From assembly GCF_000956175.1 (NCBI RefSeq), contig NZ_CP011070.1, forward strand, positions 1,234,147-1,298,146: a stretch of DNA of 64,000 nucleotides, given 5' to 3'. Below the pieces are notes generated by a model. It was not told the origin of the DNA. It made no database searches and was given only the letters and a program-made list of their open reading frames with translations. This DNA is from Nitrosopumilus adriaticus (GTDB lineage: Archaea; Thermoproteota; Nitrososphaeria; Nitrososphaerales; Nitrosopumilaceae). The translations under genes and the position numbers were made by a program. Every line of letters starts with the position of its first letter. Position 1 is the stretch's first letter. Shown here piece by piece: positions 14,736-24,801 of this stretch.

Positions 14736-17700
14736 TTAGTTTTTAGATGCAATGAATGATGCATCAACAACACCATATCCATATTCATTGAGATTACCAC
14801 CTTGTGAGGAATTAGGTCTTGCATTTTGTTCAATTTCATTTAATAATTGTTCAGGAGACAATTCAGGGTTTGAGTCAATCATAAGTGCAACAATTCCTGC
14901 AACATGTGGAGTAGTAGCCGATGTTCCATAAAACAAGTTTCCACCATATGCAATTGTGGTGACACCATTTGGACCTACAACGCTTGGAACAGATTTACCA
15001 TTATTTGTAGGTCCATGAGAACTAAATGATTCTAATTTTCCGTCCATGCTGTTAACTGCGCCAACTACAATGACACCTTTAGCATCAGCTGGAACTACAA
15101 CACTACCTGAGGATACAGGGTATTCTATACTGTTGTTAACTGAAAATAACTCCATAGAGGAATGTTTTGGTACGTCTGATGGAGATTTCAGATCACCCAC
15201 ATAAGATATTCCCAAAGCATACAATCCGGCCATTTGTGGCATAAAGAATACACTTTCAGTTTTTTCAGAGTCAGAAGTCTGAGTGTTTGCAGAATAATCT
15301 ACAATTTGTCCTAATGGGTCTACAAGTACCAAATCAAAGTCAGATGAATCACCAAGTCCATCATTCCAGTTCAGATAAATCATAATTGGGACTTTATTGT
15401 TAATTTGAGATTCAGATACCGATAGAGATAACCCTTCATCACTTTCTGCAAACTCATGCCATGAATTTAGATCACTATCAGAGAATGAACCCTCCCAGTG
15501 TTTTTCTGCAAAGTTACCTGATGGTACAATTACAGAGATTCCATGATTGATTGCTTCTTCAACTTTTTTAGTTATATGACTGGAACCATCAGTTGGTAAG
15601 TTTGGCCATCCTGCTGCCATTGCAATTACATCAACATTATTTGCAATTGCTTCATCAATTGCACGTCCAAATTCAACATCAGTGTTCATCTCATATAGAT
15701 AAAGCCCAGAGTTTGGAGCAACATCAGATATGATTTCAGCAACTGCTGTTCCGTGACTTTGACTATCTCCTTGTTCAATGGATTGGAGAACCATAGAGTT
15801 TTCAAAAGAATTTCTAAATGATTTAAAATCTACAATATTATCAGATATTTTTGGATTTTCAGTATCAAATACAATATCAAGTACTGCAACTTTTACATCT
15901 TCACCTGTAATTCCAGAACCGTGAACGATATCCACATTTGTTGAGAATACTCCTTCTGAAACTGGATAGATAGTTTTTGGTTTGGTTGGTGTTACAGGAG
16001 CAGGGTTTGTTTCAGATTCTATTGAATCAGCATCATCTAAATCATCAGATTTTTTATCTTCGGAATCTAAAAGTCTATCAGACTTTTTATCATTACTGCT
16101 CTGTTGCGCGAAAGTATTGTCTTTGGTTTCATCATCTTTAGTTTCATCTATTTTCTCTTTTTCATCATCAGAAATTTCTAATGATTCTCTATCGGATTCT
16201 CTATCGGATTCTCTATCGGATTCTCTATCGGATTCTCTATCGGATTCTCTATCGGATTCTCTATCGGATTCTCTATCGGATTCTCTATCGGATTCTCTAT
16301 CGGATTCTCTATCGGATTCTCTATCGGATTCTCTATCGGATTCTCTATCGGATTCCATAGTAGATTCTGAAGATTCTTTATCGGATTCCATAGTAGATTC
16401 TGAAGATTCTTTATCGGATTCCATAGTAGATTCTGAAGATTCTTTATCGGATTCCATAGTAGATTCTGAAGATTCTTTATCGGATTCCATAGTAGATTCT
16501 GAAGATTCTTTATCGGATTCCATAGTAGATTCTGAAGATTCTTTATCGGATTCCATAGTAGATTCTGAAGATTCTTTATCGGATTCCATAGTAGATTCTG
16601 AAGATTCTTTATCGGATTCCATAGTAGATTCTGAAGATTCTTTTTCTGAAGATTCAGATAATTGTATTAGATTAGCATATTTTACATCCCCAATGGTTTT
16701 CACCACATCAACAGAATTCACAAATGGAGACTGTACAGATTCAAATCCACCTCTAGCAAAGTCAGAAAGATTGGTAGTCGCCCTAGTTTTTGTTACATCT
16801 TGTAATGCATTAAGACGAGGGATATTTTCAACACTAGTACTAATTTGAACTATATTTTCACCTTGTACTTCTATATCAGAAAGACTTTGGATTTTCTCAA
16901 TTGTTGCAGGATCAGTATTGGATAACTCTAAAACAATTCTTGTTTTACCTTGATAGGAGTCAACCCCATATTGCCATGCATTTTCATCAGGAGTTTCATC
17001 TTTCAAAAGTTCTCTAATTTGATTATCTGCTTTCTTTACCATAACACCAGGATTCTTTTGTTGCTGGATTTCTGAAGATATTTCTTTCACTTTATCCTTT
17101 ACGTTTTCTACTTCAACAGTAACCCCAGGTTTAACTTCTAAAATCTTTTCAAAATATTGTAATTTTACTTTTTGAGTGTCTTTGATTAATTGTTGTTCAA
17201 TCTGTTCTAATTGATCTCGAAAATTTTGATCAGGGGATTTTCCCTGATACTCTTTGTTAAGAGTCTTTATTGCTAATTTCGAGAGAACTTTTTCAACTAA
17301 AATTCCTTTTTTAGAATCTTTTTGAGCCTCTTTAACGGAGAAATCAATTTCGTCAGATTCATCGTCTGATTCGTCTTCAGATTCATCAATTATTTTATCA
17401 ACTGCTTTTACAACAGCCTCCTTAATTTTCATTTTAATTTCAGATTCTAATTTTTTTGCTTTTTCCTCATTCTTTTTTGCATTCTCTGCTACTTTGGCAG
17501 CATGTTTTGCTGCATTCTCTGCTGCTGATTCTGCGTCAGATGCGGCTTGTTGAGCTGCTGATTCTGCGTCAGATGCGGCTTGTTGAGCTGCTTGTTCTGC
17601 GTCAGATGCGGCTTGTTGAGCTGCTGATTCTGCGTCAGATGCGGCTTGTTGAGCTGCTGATTCTGCGTCAGATGCGGCTTGTTGAGCTGCTTGTTCTGCT

Positions 17701-18107
17701 GCTTGTTCTGCTGCTTGTTCTGCTGCTTGTTCTGCTGCTTGTTCTGCTGCTTGTTCTGCTGCTTGTTCTGCTGCTTGTTCTGCTGCTTGTTCTGCTGCTT
17801 GTTCTGCTGCTTGTTCTGCTGCTTGTTCTGCTGCTTGTTCTGCTGCTTGTTCTGCTGCTTGTTCTGCTGCTTGTTCTGCTGCTTGTTCTGCTGCTTGTTC
17901 TGCTGCTTGTTCTGCTGCTTGTTCTGCTGCTTGAGTTACAGTCTCAGTTTCAGTCTCAGTTTTGTCTTTATCATTACCACCCAAATGAGTCACTTTATGA
18001 TGAGCAAATGCGGGTTCGGCACCTGTAAATCCCCAAGTTAATAATAAAATCGATAAAGACAAAATTAGTATCTTAGAGTTAGTCGTGGCACCTGATTGAG
18101 TCTTCAA
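14736..18107 (-). CDS. Secreted subtilisin-like (S8) serine protease with repeat arrays
   Basis: The 1123-aa protein begins with a signal peptide. A coiled segment of AEQA repeats (residues about 60-140) and [10 protein letters not shown] repeats (about 141-196) follows. A propeptide-like region comes next, then a Ser/Asp/Glu-rich linker: nine [11 protein letters not shown] copies and 14 SDRE copies. The S8 catalytic domain has Asp744 (VAVLDIV), His785 (QSHGTAV) and Ser1063 ([11 protein letters not shown]). The acidic linker should be extended and could bind calcium. It is probably a large surface protease matching the nearby secreted proteins. Confidence 0.9.
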   Translation of the reverse strand: MKTQSGATTNSKILILSLSILLLTWGFTGAEPAFAHHKVTHLGGNDKDKTETETETVTQAAEQAAEQAAEQAAEQAAEQAAEQAAEQAAEQAAEQAAEQAAEQAAEQAAEQAAEQAAEQAAEQAAEQAAEQAAEQAAEQAAQQAASDAESAAQQAASDAESAAQQAASDAEQAAQQAASDAESAAQQAASDAESAAENAAKHAAKVAENAKKNEEKAKKLESEIKMKIKEAVVKAVDKIIDESEDESDDESDEIDFSVKEAQKDSKKGILVEKVLSKLAIKTLNKEYQGKSPDQNFRDQLEQIEQQLIKDTQKVKLQYFEKILEVKPGVTVEVENVKDKVKEISSEIQQQKNPGVMVKKADNQIRELLKDETPDENAWQYGVDSYQGKTRIVLELSNTDPATIEKIQSLSDIEVQGENIVQISTSVENIPRLNALQDVTKTRATTNLSDFARGGFESVQSPFVNSVDVVKTIGDVKYANLIQLSESSEKESSESTMESDKESSESTMESDKESSESTMESDKESSESTMESDKESSESTMESDKESSESTMESDKESSESTMESDKESSESTMESDKESSESTMESDRESDRESDRESDRESDRESDRESDRESDRESDRESDRESDRESDRESDRESDRESLEISDDEKEKIDETKDDETKDNTFAQQSSNDKKSDRLLDSEDKKSDDLDDADSIESETNPAPVTPTKPKTIYPVSEGVFSTNVDIVHGSGITGEDVKVAVLDIVFDTENPKISDNIVDFKSFRNSFENSMVLQSIEQGDSQSHGTAVAEIISDVAPNSGLYLYEMNTDVEFGRAIDEAIANNVDVIAMAAGWPNLPTDGSSHITKKVEEAINHGISVIVPSGNFAEKHWEGSFSDSDLNSWHEFAESDEGLSLSVSESQINNKVPIMIYLNWNDGLGDSSDFDLVLVDPLGQIVDYSANTQTSDSEKTESVFFMPQMAGLYALGISYVGDLKSPSDVPKHSSMELFSVNNSIEYPVSSGSVVVPADAKGVIVVGAVNSMDGKLESFSSHGPTNNGKSVPSVVGPNGVTTIAYGGNLFYGTSATTPHVAGIVALMIDSNPELSPEQLLNEIEQNARPNSSQGGNLNEYGYGVVDASFIASKN
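16183..16350 (-). repeat. 12-bp tandem repeat, 14 exact units (SDRE coding)
   Basis: The unit GATTCTCTATCG (plus strand) is repeated 14 times within the S8 protease gene. Minus-strand translation gives the acidic-basic SDRE linker. Near-perfect units suggest recent expansion and possible length variation between strains. Confidence 0.9.
16351..16644 (-). repeat. 33-bp tandem repeat, about nine units ([11 protein letters not shown] coding)
   Basis: Eight full 33-bp units and a shorter ninth follow the 12-bp array directly. The units appear identical at DNA level, indicating expansion by slippage or recombination. Confidence 0.9.
17521..17685 (-). repeat. 33-bp tandem repeat, five units (Ala/Gln/Ser coding)
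   Basis: Five 33-bp units near the protease N-terminus encode [10 protein letters not shown]-type helical repeats. The third unit differs by carrying CTTGTT in place of CTGATT. Confidence 0.85.
17689..17928 (-). repeat. 12-bp tandem repeat, 20 units (AEQA coding)
   Basis: The 12-bp unit GCTTGTTCTGCT repeats 20 times without a visible change and encodes (AEQA)n in a helical stretch after the signal peptide. Confidence 0.9.
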
Positions 18108-18196
18108 TGTAGATATTATAGGATTAATTTAGATTATGAACTTCTGTTTGTAATTCAATTACATACATTTTTCATCAATATTGAATTTTTCAAAAA

Positions 18197-19738
18197 TCAT
18201 TCAGTTGAGGCAAATTTAGAACGTGATTTAGCATGTTCTTTTTTGATAGGGATTTGATAATTTGCTGGTTTTTTTGGCAATTGGATACTAAATGTTGTAG
18301 GATTATTTCTTACAGAGATTTTACCTTCGTGGGCATCAATTATACTCTTACAGCTAGACAATCCCAGACCGGTTCCTGTCTGCTTTGTAGTGAATAAAGG
18401 CTCAAATATTTTATCCAAGTCATCGTCTGAAATGCCTTTTCCAGAGTCCTCAACTTCAATAATTACATCATCATCAGTTTCAATAATTCTAAATATGATT
18501 TTTCCATCATCATTAATTGCATAGCATGCATTAATTACCAAATTTGTAAGAATGATCTCAAGCTTGTAAGGATCACATAAAATCATACAGTCATTTTCAG
18601 GAATAGTAATTTTTACGCCATAAGGAATTTTGTTATTTTTTATTGTTGATTTTATTATAGACAACAAAGAGCATTTTTCACGTTTTACTTCTGTAACGCT
18701 AACATAATCTAAAACATCATCTGTTTGGTGCGTAATTCTCTCAACGGCTCTCCCAATACGTTCAAAATTTTTCAACAAACTATCATCAAGAGTATTTTTA
18801 GTTTTAATTTCAATAATTTCAAAACTATTTTTTATAACAGATAAGGGATTTCTGATATCATGAGCAAATCTAGTAGCAAGGCTTCCAATTGAAGACAATC
18901 TTTCTTTTTCAATAATTTTTTTATGTAATTCTGCAAGGTCTTTTGACATAATATTGATGTCCCTTCCTAATTCAGAAATTTCATCATTTCCTTTTTCAGG
19001 ATACAGTACAAAATCGCCCTTTGCTATAGAGTGAGTAACTTTTCTGATTTTATTAAGAGGGTTAGAGATTGATCTTAAAATCAAGAATCTGATTACAAGT
19101 GCAGTCAACACAAACAAATTTAATGCAATTACAATACTCCATGTGACTTCAGTGACTAGCAAATCAATGTATTCTTGTCTTTGATCAATGTTACCTGATG
19201 TCAATTCAATGGCATGATCAATTTCAGCATTCATTTTATCAAAAGAAGAATTAAAATCTTGATTTAATTGCAAGATTTGAAGTCCAGATACACCTGAAGT
19301 TTTCAATTGTATCATATTATTTGAAATGAATAAAAGATCATTCCATTTTGCAGCTAATTCCTCAGTAGTGTTGATATCATCATCATAATTTTTAATCATA
19401 AGACTAGAATATTTCGAGAATGAGTCATTGAACAAAGATTTTGCTTGCTCAATTTTATAGAAATTAATCTCAAGGATTTCCTCTAATTCACGATATTCAT
19501 TTTCTCCAGTATTACGAGTTTCATCTTCAATTAACACAATCTCCATTGTTATTGCAGATAGTTGTGTGGATGCATAACGCATATCCTTTAAGGTATCTAA
19601 AACAGGCAAGGTCTCAGAACTGATACTAGAAAATGAATCTTGCAGTTGTTTTGTATTCATTATAGAAACAAAAGAAATCATACCGACTAGGGCAAATAAA
19701 ACTACAACTTCCAGTACCAGTTTAGTCCTAATCTTCAT
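18197..19738 (-). CDS. Membrane sensor histidine kinase with HAMP
   Basis: Residues 8-28 and about 198-218 are membrane helices bracketing a helical outer sensor of about 170 residues, resembling four-helix chemoreceptor inputs. A HAMP linker follows, then the dimerisation helix with FAHDIRNPLSVIK (phospho-acceptor His) and an ATPase domain with NLVINACYAI, DSGKGIS and GTGLGLSSCK. It autophosphorylates in response to an unknown external signal. Its closest partner is the TrmB-receiver fusion gene starting 181 bp away in the opposite direction, sharing the intergenic promoter region. Confidence 0.9.
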   Translation of the reverse strand: MKIRTKLVLEVVVLFALVGMISFVSIMNTKQLQDSFSSISSETLPVLDTLKDMRYASTQLSAITMEIVLIEDETRNTGENEYRELEEILEINFYKIEQAKSLFNDSFSKYSSLMIKNYDDDINTTEELAAKWNDLLFISNNMIQLKTSGVSGLQILQLNQDFNSSFDKMNAEIDHAIELTSGNIDQRQEYIDLLVTEVTWSIVIALNLFVLTALVIRFLILRSISNPLNKIRKVTHSIAKGDFVLYPEKGNDEISELGRDINIMSKDLAELHKKIIEKERLSSIGSLATRFAHDIRNPLSVIKNSFEIIEIKTKNTLDDSLLKNFERIGRAVERITHQTDDVLDYVSVTEVKREKCSLLSIIKSTIKNNKIPYGVKITIPENDCMILCDPYKLEIILTNLVINACYAINDDGKIIFRIIETDDDVIIEVEDSGKGISDDDLDKIFEPLFTTKQTGTGLGLSSCKSIIDAHEGKISVRNNPTTFSIQLPKKPANYQIPIKKEHAKSRSKFASTE

Positions 19739-19918
19739 GAAATTAATGCCTGATTTTAAAAACTAAAGAGTAGCTTGTCGAAAGTAAGCTGGCATAAATA
19801 ACATATTTCATAAAATAATAATGAATTATAGGCATGAATATTTGAAGAAAAGCCTTGATTGTTTGTGAATAATGTAAACACATCTAATGATATAGCAAAA
19901 ATGACGTAAAAGTTCCAT

Positions 19919-21136
19919 ATGCAGGTTCAAGATATCTCCCTAGACGATGATTTCAAACAGAGTGAAGAGCATGATGAGATTACAATTCTCAAGGATTTTG
20001 GTTTGGAGGAAGACGAGGCTCAAACATATGTAGGATTGGCACAGTTAGGATCAGCAAAAGCTAGTGAGATTAGTGCATTTACAAAAATTGATAGAGTGAG
20101 AACATACAAAATATTAGAAAATTTGAAAAATCTCGGATTTGCAACCTCAACACTTTCATCACCAATCAAATTTTCAGCAAATGAGCCAGAAAGTATTCTA
20201 AAAGATATAATTTTAAAACAAAAACAAAAAGTTGAGCATTTAGAAAAAAACAGTTCGCAGTTTTTAAAAATTTTGTCACGCTTAAAATTAAATGAGCCAC
20301 AAATTGGACTTCCAAAATTAACTATAGTTTCAAACAGGAATAATATTTATGATCAAATGGCAAAAATTATCGAAGAAACCAATGATAGATTATTCATTGT
20401 GGTGACATTATCAGATATAATTCGAATGTATTATACATCAATTCCAGAAGTAATCAAAAAAGCAACAAAAAATAATACAAATATCAAATTAATGACAGGA
20501 CCAGAACTTTTAACGAAACTTGAATACATCAAAAGGCTAGGAATAAATAAATTCAAAATTGTTACCCTTCCCTCACCAGGACGATTGCTTTGCAGTGAGA
20601 CACAAGTGTTGATGTCAGGAAATACGTCATCTCAAGAAAACAAAAACATCAATGATGAATCAGTCATGGTTACAAACTCAAATGACATTATCAAAAACAT
20701 GCAAAGCTTGTGTGAGTTTCTTTGGGAATCAGGAGAAGATATTGTAATAGAGGAGAAAAATAATAAAAAAGGAAAGAAATCGCAAAAGCAGTCAACGATT
20801 CTAGTAGTTGATGATGATGCAGACGCAGTGAATATTTTTGCAGATTATTTGGAGATAAAAGGAGTTTCAACGGTGGAGAGATGCACATCTGGTAAAAAGG
20901 CAATTGAGAGATTCAAAAAGATTCGTCCAGAAGCAGTATTTCTTGATATCATGATGCCTGATGTGGATGGATTTTATGTACTAGATGAGATTCGCAAGAT
21001 TGAACCCAAAGCAAAAATCATTATGGTTACAGCAGATAAATCTCCTGAAACAACAAAAAAACTAAAAGAGGTAAAACCCGCAGACGTCATCTACAAGCCT
21101 TACGACATTGAGCAAATTACAAGGTGTTTAAAATAA
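19919..21136 (+). CDS. TrmB-type regulator fused to a receiver domain
   Basis: Residues about 20-85 form a TrmB-like winged helix (GLEEDEAQTYVGLAQLGSA). The middle third resembles the phospholipase-D-like ligand part of TrmB (LFIVVTLSD). After a Lys-rich linker, residues about 293-405 are a receiver domain with acidic VVDDDADA, phospho-acceptor Asp343 (FLDIMMPD), and Lys near the end (IYKPYD). TrmB proteins normally sense sugars; here phosphorylation by a histidine kinase probably controls DNA binding. The divergent kinase at 18197 is the likely partner. The stop is overlapped by the next gene's GTG start. Confidence 0.85.
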   Translation: MQVQDISLDDDFKQSEEHDEITILKDFGLEEDEAQTYVGLAQLGSAKASEISAFTKIDRVRTYKILENLKNLGFATSTLSSPIKFSANEPESILKDIILKQKQKVEHLEKNSSQFLKILSRLKLNEPQIGLPKLTIVSNRNNIYDQMAKIIEETNDRLFIVVTLSDIIRMYYTSIPEVIKKATKNNTNIKLMTGPELLTKLEYIKRLGINKFKIVTLPSPGRLLCSETQVLMSGNTSSQENKNINDESVMVTNSNDIIKNMQSLCEFLWESGEDIVIEEKNNKKGKKSQKQSTILVVDDDADAVNIFADYLEIKGVSTVERCTSGKKAIERFKKIRPEAVFLDIMMPDVDGFYVLDEIRKIEPKAKIIMVTADKSPETTKKLKEVKPADVIYKPYDIEQITRCLK

Positions 21137-22254
21137 AGTTCAATCAAAGAATTCTCCTCTTACCGTTGGCCATCACATTATTTGCAACATTAGCATCCAG
21201 TCAAGGGTATTCTCAATCACATGAAAGCGGATTAACTTGGCAGTTAATCTATCTATCAGATAAAGGATGTAATGTTTCAGAAGAACGTAAAGTAAAAGAC
21301 ATGACAGAGATTGTGGAAAAGTATTTTGCAATTTATAAAATAACTAATCAAAAATTAGATTCTGAATGCTTGTTTCAGGGGGAATTTTTTGACAAAACAT
21401 TTTCAGACGTTGATTTGAATATCATAGTTTTTGATGACAGAATTGGACAGGATTTATTTCTAAAATATGGGTACAATGGTATGTATGCGCATTTTGGTTC
21501 ACTTAGAATAGATAACCATGTAATTATGGCTACAACCCCTCCACAATTTAGCTCTGCATATGACCATACTGAATTTTCTTGGTCAATATCAGAAAAATTA
21601 TCTCAATTCATTTTATCCTATCACGGATATAATTCTGAATCAATAGTAAGAATTCTTGATTTTAAATCTGATTATGATATCTGTGTTAAGAGAATTGTAG
21701 CTGACGAAAAATGTAACAGCATGGTTGCAGAAATACATTCAGATGTAACAGGAGACGATCATTCAGTACTTGCGCCAATTCCTGAAATATTTAATCAAAA
21801 ATCAATAAAATATTTGCCAGAGGATCTATATTCATCACATGTGGTCAAAGAAGTATTACGTAAAATTACAAATTGGTGGGTAAATGGAATAATCGATGAT
21901 CAAATGTATTTAGATTCAATTAAAGAGATTGTAGATGTTCCAATAAAAAATAATAAACAAATCAATACTATAGAATTAGAAATTCCTAATGGGTTTTCAA
22001 TTCTAAGTTTTTCTAATAAAAAGATGCAAAAAGATTTCAACGAATCTCAAGTCATTACTGCAGAAAATAAGATACACAGTGTTTTAGAGTACGTTCCATT
22101 TAACACCGATTCACTATCACCTGATTCAGAATCAACCGAAATTCCAATTTGGTTCAAAAACAGAGCGACATTATGGGAACAAGAGAAAATAGGCGATAGA
22201 ATATTTTTTGATGGGATGACAGCATTAATTCAAAATGGCGCCATAAGAGATTAA
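21124..22254 (+). CDS. Secreted protein of unknown function (376 aa)
   Basis: The GTG start lies 13 nt inside the end of the TrmB-receiver gene. Residues 1-30 are a signal peptide (hydrophobic LLLPLAITLFATLASS). The rest is a soluble domain with paired cysteines and aromatic strands (TWQLIYLSDKGC, WWVNGIIDD), of no family I know. Operon position behind the regulator suggests it is a sensor, ligand binder or output of that signalling pair, but this is inference. No catalytic motif was seen. Confidence 0.7.
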   Translation: MFKIKFNQRILLLPLAITLFATLASSQGYSQSHESGLTWQLIYLSDKGCNVSEERKVKDMTEIVEKYFAIYKITNQKLDSECLFQGEFFDKTFSDVDLNIIVFDDRIGQDLFLKYGYNGMYAHFGSLRIDNHVIMATTPPQFSSAYDHTEFSWSISEKLSQFILSYHGYNSESIVRILDFKSDYDICVKRIVADEKCNSMVAEIHSDVTGDDHSVLAPIPEIFNQKSIKYLPEDLYSSHVVKEVLRKITNWWVNGIIDDQMYLDSIKEIVDVPIKNNKQINTIELEIPNGFSILSFSNKKMQKDFNESQVITAENKIHSVLEYVPFNTDSLSPDSESTEIPIWFKNRATLWEQEKIGDRIFFDGMTALIQNGAIRD

Positions 22255-22326
22255 CCACATCATCATATTTGCCAGCAATTTTGTAAAGATCCTTTCAACT
22301 GAGATAATCATTTTAAAGGCAACTAA

Positions 22327-23235
22327 ATGAACAAAAATGTGCAACTAGAAGACTACCTCAAAGCAGGAAAGATTGCTGCCGAAGTAAGAGAAATGGTCAG
22401 AGTAAAAGACTGGATTGGAAAATCAGTATATGATATTTGTGAAGAAGTGGAAAGTGAGATCAAAAAGCGAGGAGCGAAATGTGCATTTCCGGTAAATGCA
22501 AGTATTAATGAAATTGCAGCACACTACACGGCTGAACCAAATGACCCAATTACAATCAAAGATACGGATTTGGTAAAAATTGATCTTGGGGCTCAAATTA
22601 ACGGGCACATTGCAGATACTGCAGTTACTGTCTGCTATGATGCTCAATTTGATGGACTAGTTCAGGCAGCCGAAGAAGCCCTAGGCAATGCAATGTCGAT
22701 GATCAAAGTAGGGGTAAAAGCAAGCGATATTGGACGCACCATCGAAACTACAATAAAACAAAGAGGATACAAACCAATTGCAAATCTCAGCGGACATTCA
22801 TTAGAACAATATACAATTCATGCCGGAAAATCAATTCCAAACATTTGGTCAATTGGAGGGTTTTCACTTTCAGATAATTCAGCATATGCATGTGAGCCAT
22901 TTGTCACCACAGAGCAAGGGGGAGGGTTTGTAAGGAATGGACAAATCAAAAATATTTTTGCAATTAATACACGAAAGAGAACAAAAGATGCAGAAGCTGA
23001 CAGACTACTTGATTTCATCTGGCAGGAATTCAACATGTTGCCATTTGCATTAAGATGGATTACAAAAGAATGGGAAGAAAAGCAAGCAAGGGAATTACTA
23101 AATATTTTGATAAAAAAGAAAGCAGTTCAAGCATATCCCATTCTAATTGAAGTAAATGAACAAAGAGTAGCTCAAGCAGAACATACATTCATCCCATTAG
23201 AAGACGGAGTGACCGTAACTACAAAAGCACCATAG
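22327..23235 (+). CDS. map: Methionine aminopeptidase, type 2
   Basis: The product matches archaeal type 2 methionine aminopeptidase in length (302 aa) and motifs: a first metal Asp in DLVKIDLGAQINGHIADTA, the NLSGHSLEQYTIHAG His site, and ACEPFVTT and late QAEHTFI with Glu ligands. It removes initiator methionine from nascent proteins in the cytoplasm using two divalent metals. The type 2 insert region is present. The neighbour downstream is a 37-aa zinc ribbon. Confidence 0.95.
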   Translation: MNKNVQLEDYLKAGKIAAEVREMVRVKDWIGKSVYDICEEVESEIKKRGAKCAFPVNASINEIAAHYTAEPNDPITIKDTDLVKIDLGAQINGHIADTAVTVCYDAQFDGLVQAAEEALGNAMSMIKVGVKASDIGRTIETTIKQRGYKPIANLSGHSLEQYTIHAGKSIPNIWSIGGFSLSDNSAYACEPFVTTEQGGGFVRNGQIKNIFAINTRKRTKDAEADRLLDFIWQEFNMLPFALRWITKEWEEKQARELLNILIKKKAVQAYPILIEVNEQRVAQAEHTFIPLEDGVTVTTKAP

Positions 23236-23241
23236 AGTAAA

Positions 23242-23355
23242 TTGAGTGAAGAAGTAAGACCATGTCCTAAATGTGGCGGATTTATGTTCAAAGAACAAGG
23301 AGAGACAGTATCATGGTTTTGCCCATCATGTAACCTAAAATTTAGAACAAAGTAA
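23242..23355 (+). CDS. Micro zinc-ribbon protein (37 aa)
   Basis: The frame starts at TTG 23242, six bases after the map stop, and ends at TAA 23353-23355. The product is little more than one ribbon: PCPKCGGFMF and WFCPSCNLKF, a four-cysteine zinc site. The likely co-translation with map hints at a ribosome- or RNA polymerase-associated role, but function is unproven. Confidence 0.6.
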   Translation: MSEEVRPCPKCGGFMFKEQGETVSWFCPSCNLKFRTK

Positions 23356-23362
23356 TTAGAAT

Positions 23363-23545
23363 TTATTGTTCTAGAGATTCACCAAAAATTTTCTCAATCA
23401 TCATCATACCATCACAAGAAGTACACTTTGAGCATTGAGAAAATAACACATCGCCTTCAGAATATTTTCTTTTTTCTTCTACTCCACATTTAGAGCATTT
23501 TTCAACAGTGTATTCTAGAGTAATTTTTTTCTTTTTGAAAATCAT
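23363..23545 (-). CDS. Small zinc-ribbon protein (60 aa)
   Basis: The product has KCSKCGVEE and QCSKCTSCDG, giving a zinc ribbon with an extra cysteine pair. It overlaps the upstream DUF1512 gene end by 4 nt, indicating coupling. Function unknown; it may assist the DUF1512 membrane protein. Confidence 0.6.
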   Translation of the reverse strand: MIFKKKKITLEYTVEKCSKCGVEEKRKYSEGDVLFSQCSKCTSCDGMMMIEKIFGESLEQ

Positions 23546-24672
23546 TGTGGTACACCACCAGTATTTCCCACACCTATAATTACAATTGAATGGCCTTGAG
23601 TTGTATTTTCTCGAATCATCTCATTTACTTGTTCACGCACACTATCAGCAGTATCTGCAATTTCTTTTGTCATCAAAGTTATTGCTTCTTTTACGGATTG
23701 TTTTACAACAATAGAAAATACAGGAATGTTCTTAGATGTAGCAATTGCTTCAATTTGAAATTTTTCTGTTCCAATTCCACCAATTGCAGCACCAAATCCT
23801 CTGGCAACAGTTGCAGAATCTTCACCTTCCATCTTTAATGCAGCATCAATCATAATTATTGCATCAATTTTATTTTCAGAAACAATTTTCTCCAAGCCAT
23901 CAGCAGGACGCCCAACAGTCGAGCCAGGACCCTCAGCTTTTACAAGAAATAATTTTCTTCCTTCAAATTCAGATTTTACAAGAGTTGTTTGAAATGCAAT
24001 TGTTTCTTTTTCTCTCTCTAACATCATTTTTCCAACAATCATCGGACCAATTCCATCACCTACTGGTTGGCCTTTCTTAAATACAGAAATTGCTTCTTTC
24101 ATTGCCTCAGATTGCTCCATAATAAAAGGAAGAATCATCTGTAAAGGCAAAATTAATGGATAATTGTTTTGTTTTTTTGCAGTAAGATACATGTGATTAA
24201 TTATTTTGTAAATCATTTGTAGCGATGAAGCAATTTCAAGCAAAGTTTGAGCTTTGCTCAATTCAATATCACTCATTTGAGGAGAAAGGGATCTAACGTG
24301 TTCTCGAGTGTAGTCTTCTCTTGACCTAACAATATGTTGGACTTTATCAACAATCCCATTAGGATCCATTTCAACTGGCATTATTGTAAAATAATCTATA
24401 AAGCGGTCAATTTTTGGAATTGGATCATCTGCAGGTTTCAAATTTTTATTCACATAACTGATCAATTCATCTCTTGATTCATTTCGAAATTCATCAAGTT
24501 TTTTAATTCCTTTTTTAATTTCACCTGATGTCACATAGAGTTGAATTCGTTGACCATAAAACACAAAAAAGAAAATTGGTAAAATCCAAATCAACATCAT
24601 AAGTGGGTTTGTATCATCACTCATCGCAAATAGCTGTTCAAAATCAAAACTGGTAAAATTCACTAAACTCAT
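23542..24672 (-). CDS. DUF1512-family archaeal membrane protein
   Basis: The protein starts with a membrane helix (PLMMLIWILPIFFFVFYG) followed by the characteristic QRIQLYVTSGEI segment, and a long soluble domain with Gly-rich ends (GFGAAIGGIGTEK, VIIGVGNTGG). This pattern and length (376 aa) match the archaeal DUF1512 family, which has no assigned reaction. The Gly-rich loops suggest nucleotide or cofactor binding. It is divergent from tbp. Confidence 0.8.
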   Translation of the reverse strand: MSLVNFTSFDFEQLFAMSDDTNPLMMLIWILPIFFFVFYGQRIQLYVTSGEIKKGIKKLDEFRNESRDELISYVNKNLKPADDPIPKIDRFIDYFTIMPVEMDPNGIVDKVQHIVRSREDYTREHVRSLSPQMSDIELSKAQTLLEIASSLQMIYKIINHMYLTAKKQNNYPLILPLQMILPFIMEQSEAMKEAISVFKKGQPVGDGIGPMIVGKMMLEREKETIAFQTTLVKSEFEGRKLFLVKAEGPGSTVGRPADGLEKIVSENKIDAIIMIDAALKMEGEDSATVARGFGAAIGGIGTEKFQIEAIATSKNIPVFSIVVKQSVKEAITLMTKEIADTADSVREQVNEMIRENTTQGHSIVIIGVGNTGGVPQ

Positions 24673-24767
24673 CGATCGTCAAATCTAAATTAAATGATTC
24701 GTCTCATGGTCAAAATCCATCCAAAAATTAGAAAAAATAGTAAAGTAGAGTAAAAAATTGGCGAGTG

Positions 24768-24779
24768 CTTTTATTATAG
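24768..24779 (+). promoter_or_regulatory. TATA box of tbp
   Basis: CTTTTATTATAG is centred about 28 nt before the ATG at 24802, consistent with a leaderless tbp transcript. Confidence 0.5.
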
Positions 24780-24801
24780 TTCAAATACAAAAAACCTGAA
24801 T

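Noticed and set aside
16183-16644. CRISPR-like short repeats
   Set aside because: Units are contiguous, without spacers, and in frame with a protease gene.
15982-16848. Plus-strand frame with SDSLSDSL repeats antisense to the protease
   Set aside because: It is the reverse reading of the tandem repeats in the S8 protease gene; the minus-strand frame has the catalytic domain and signal peptide.
17456-18028. Plus-strand Leu/Val repeat frame
   Set aside because: Shadow of the AEQA repeat array.
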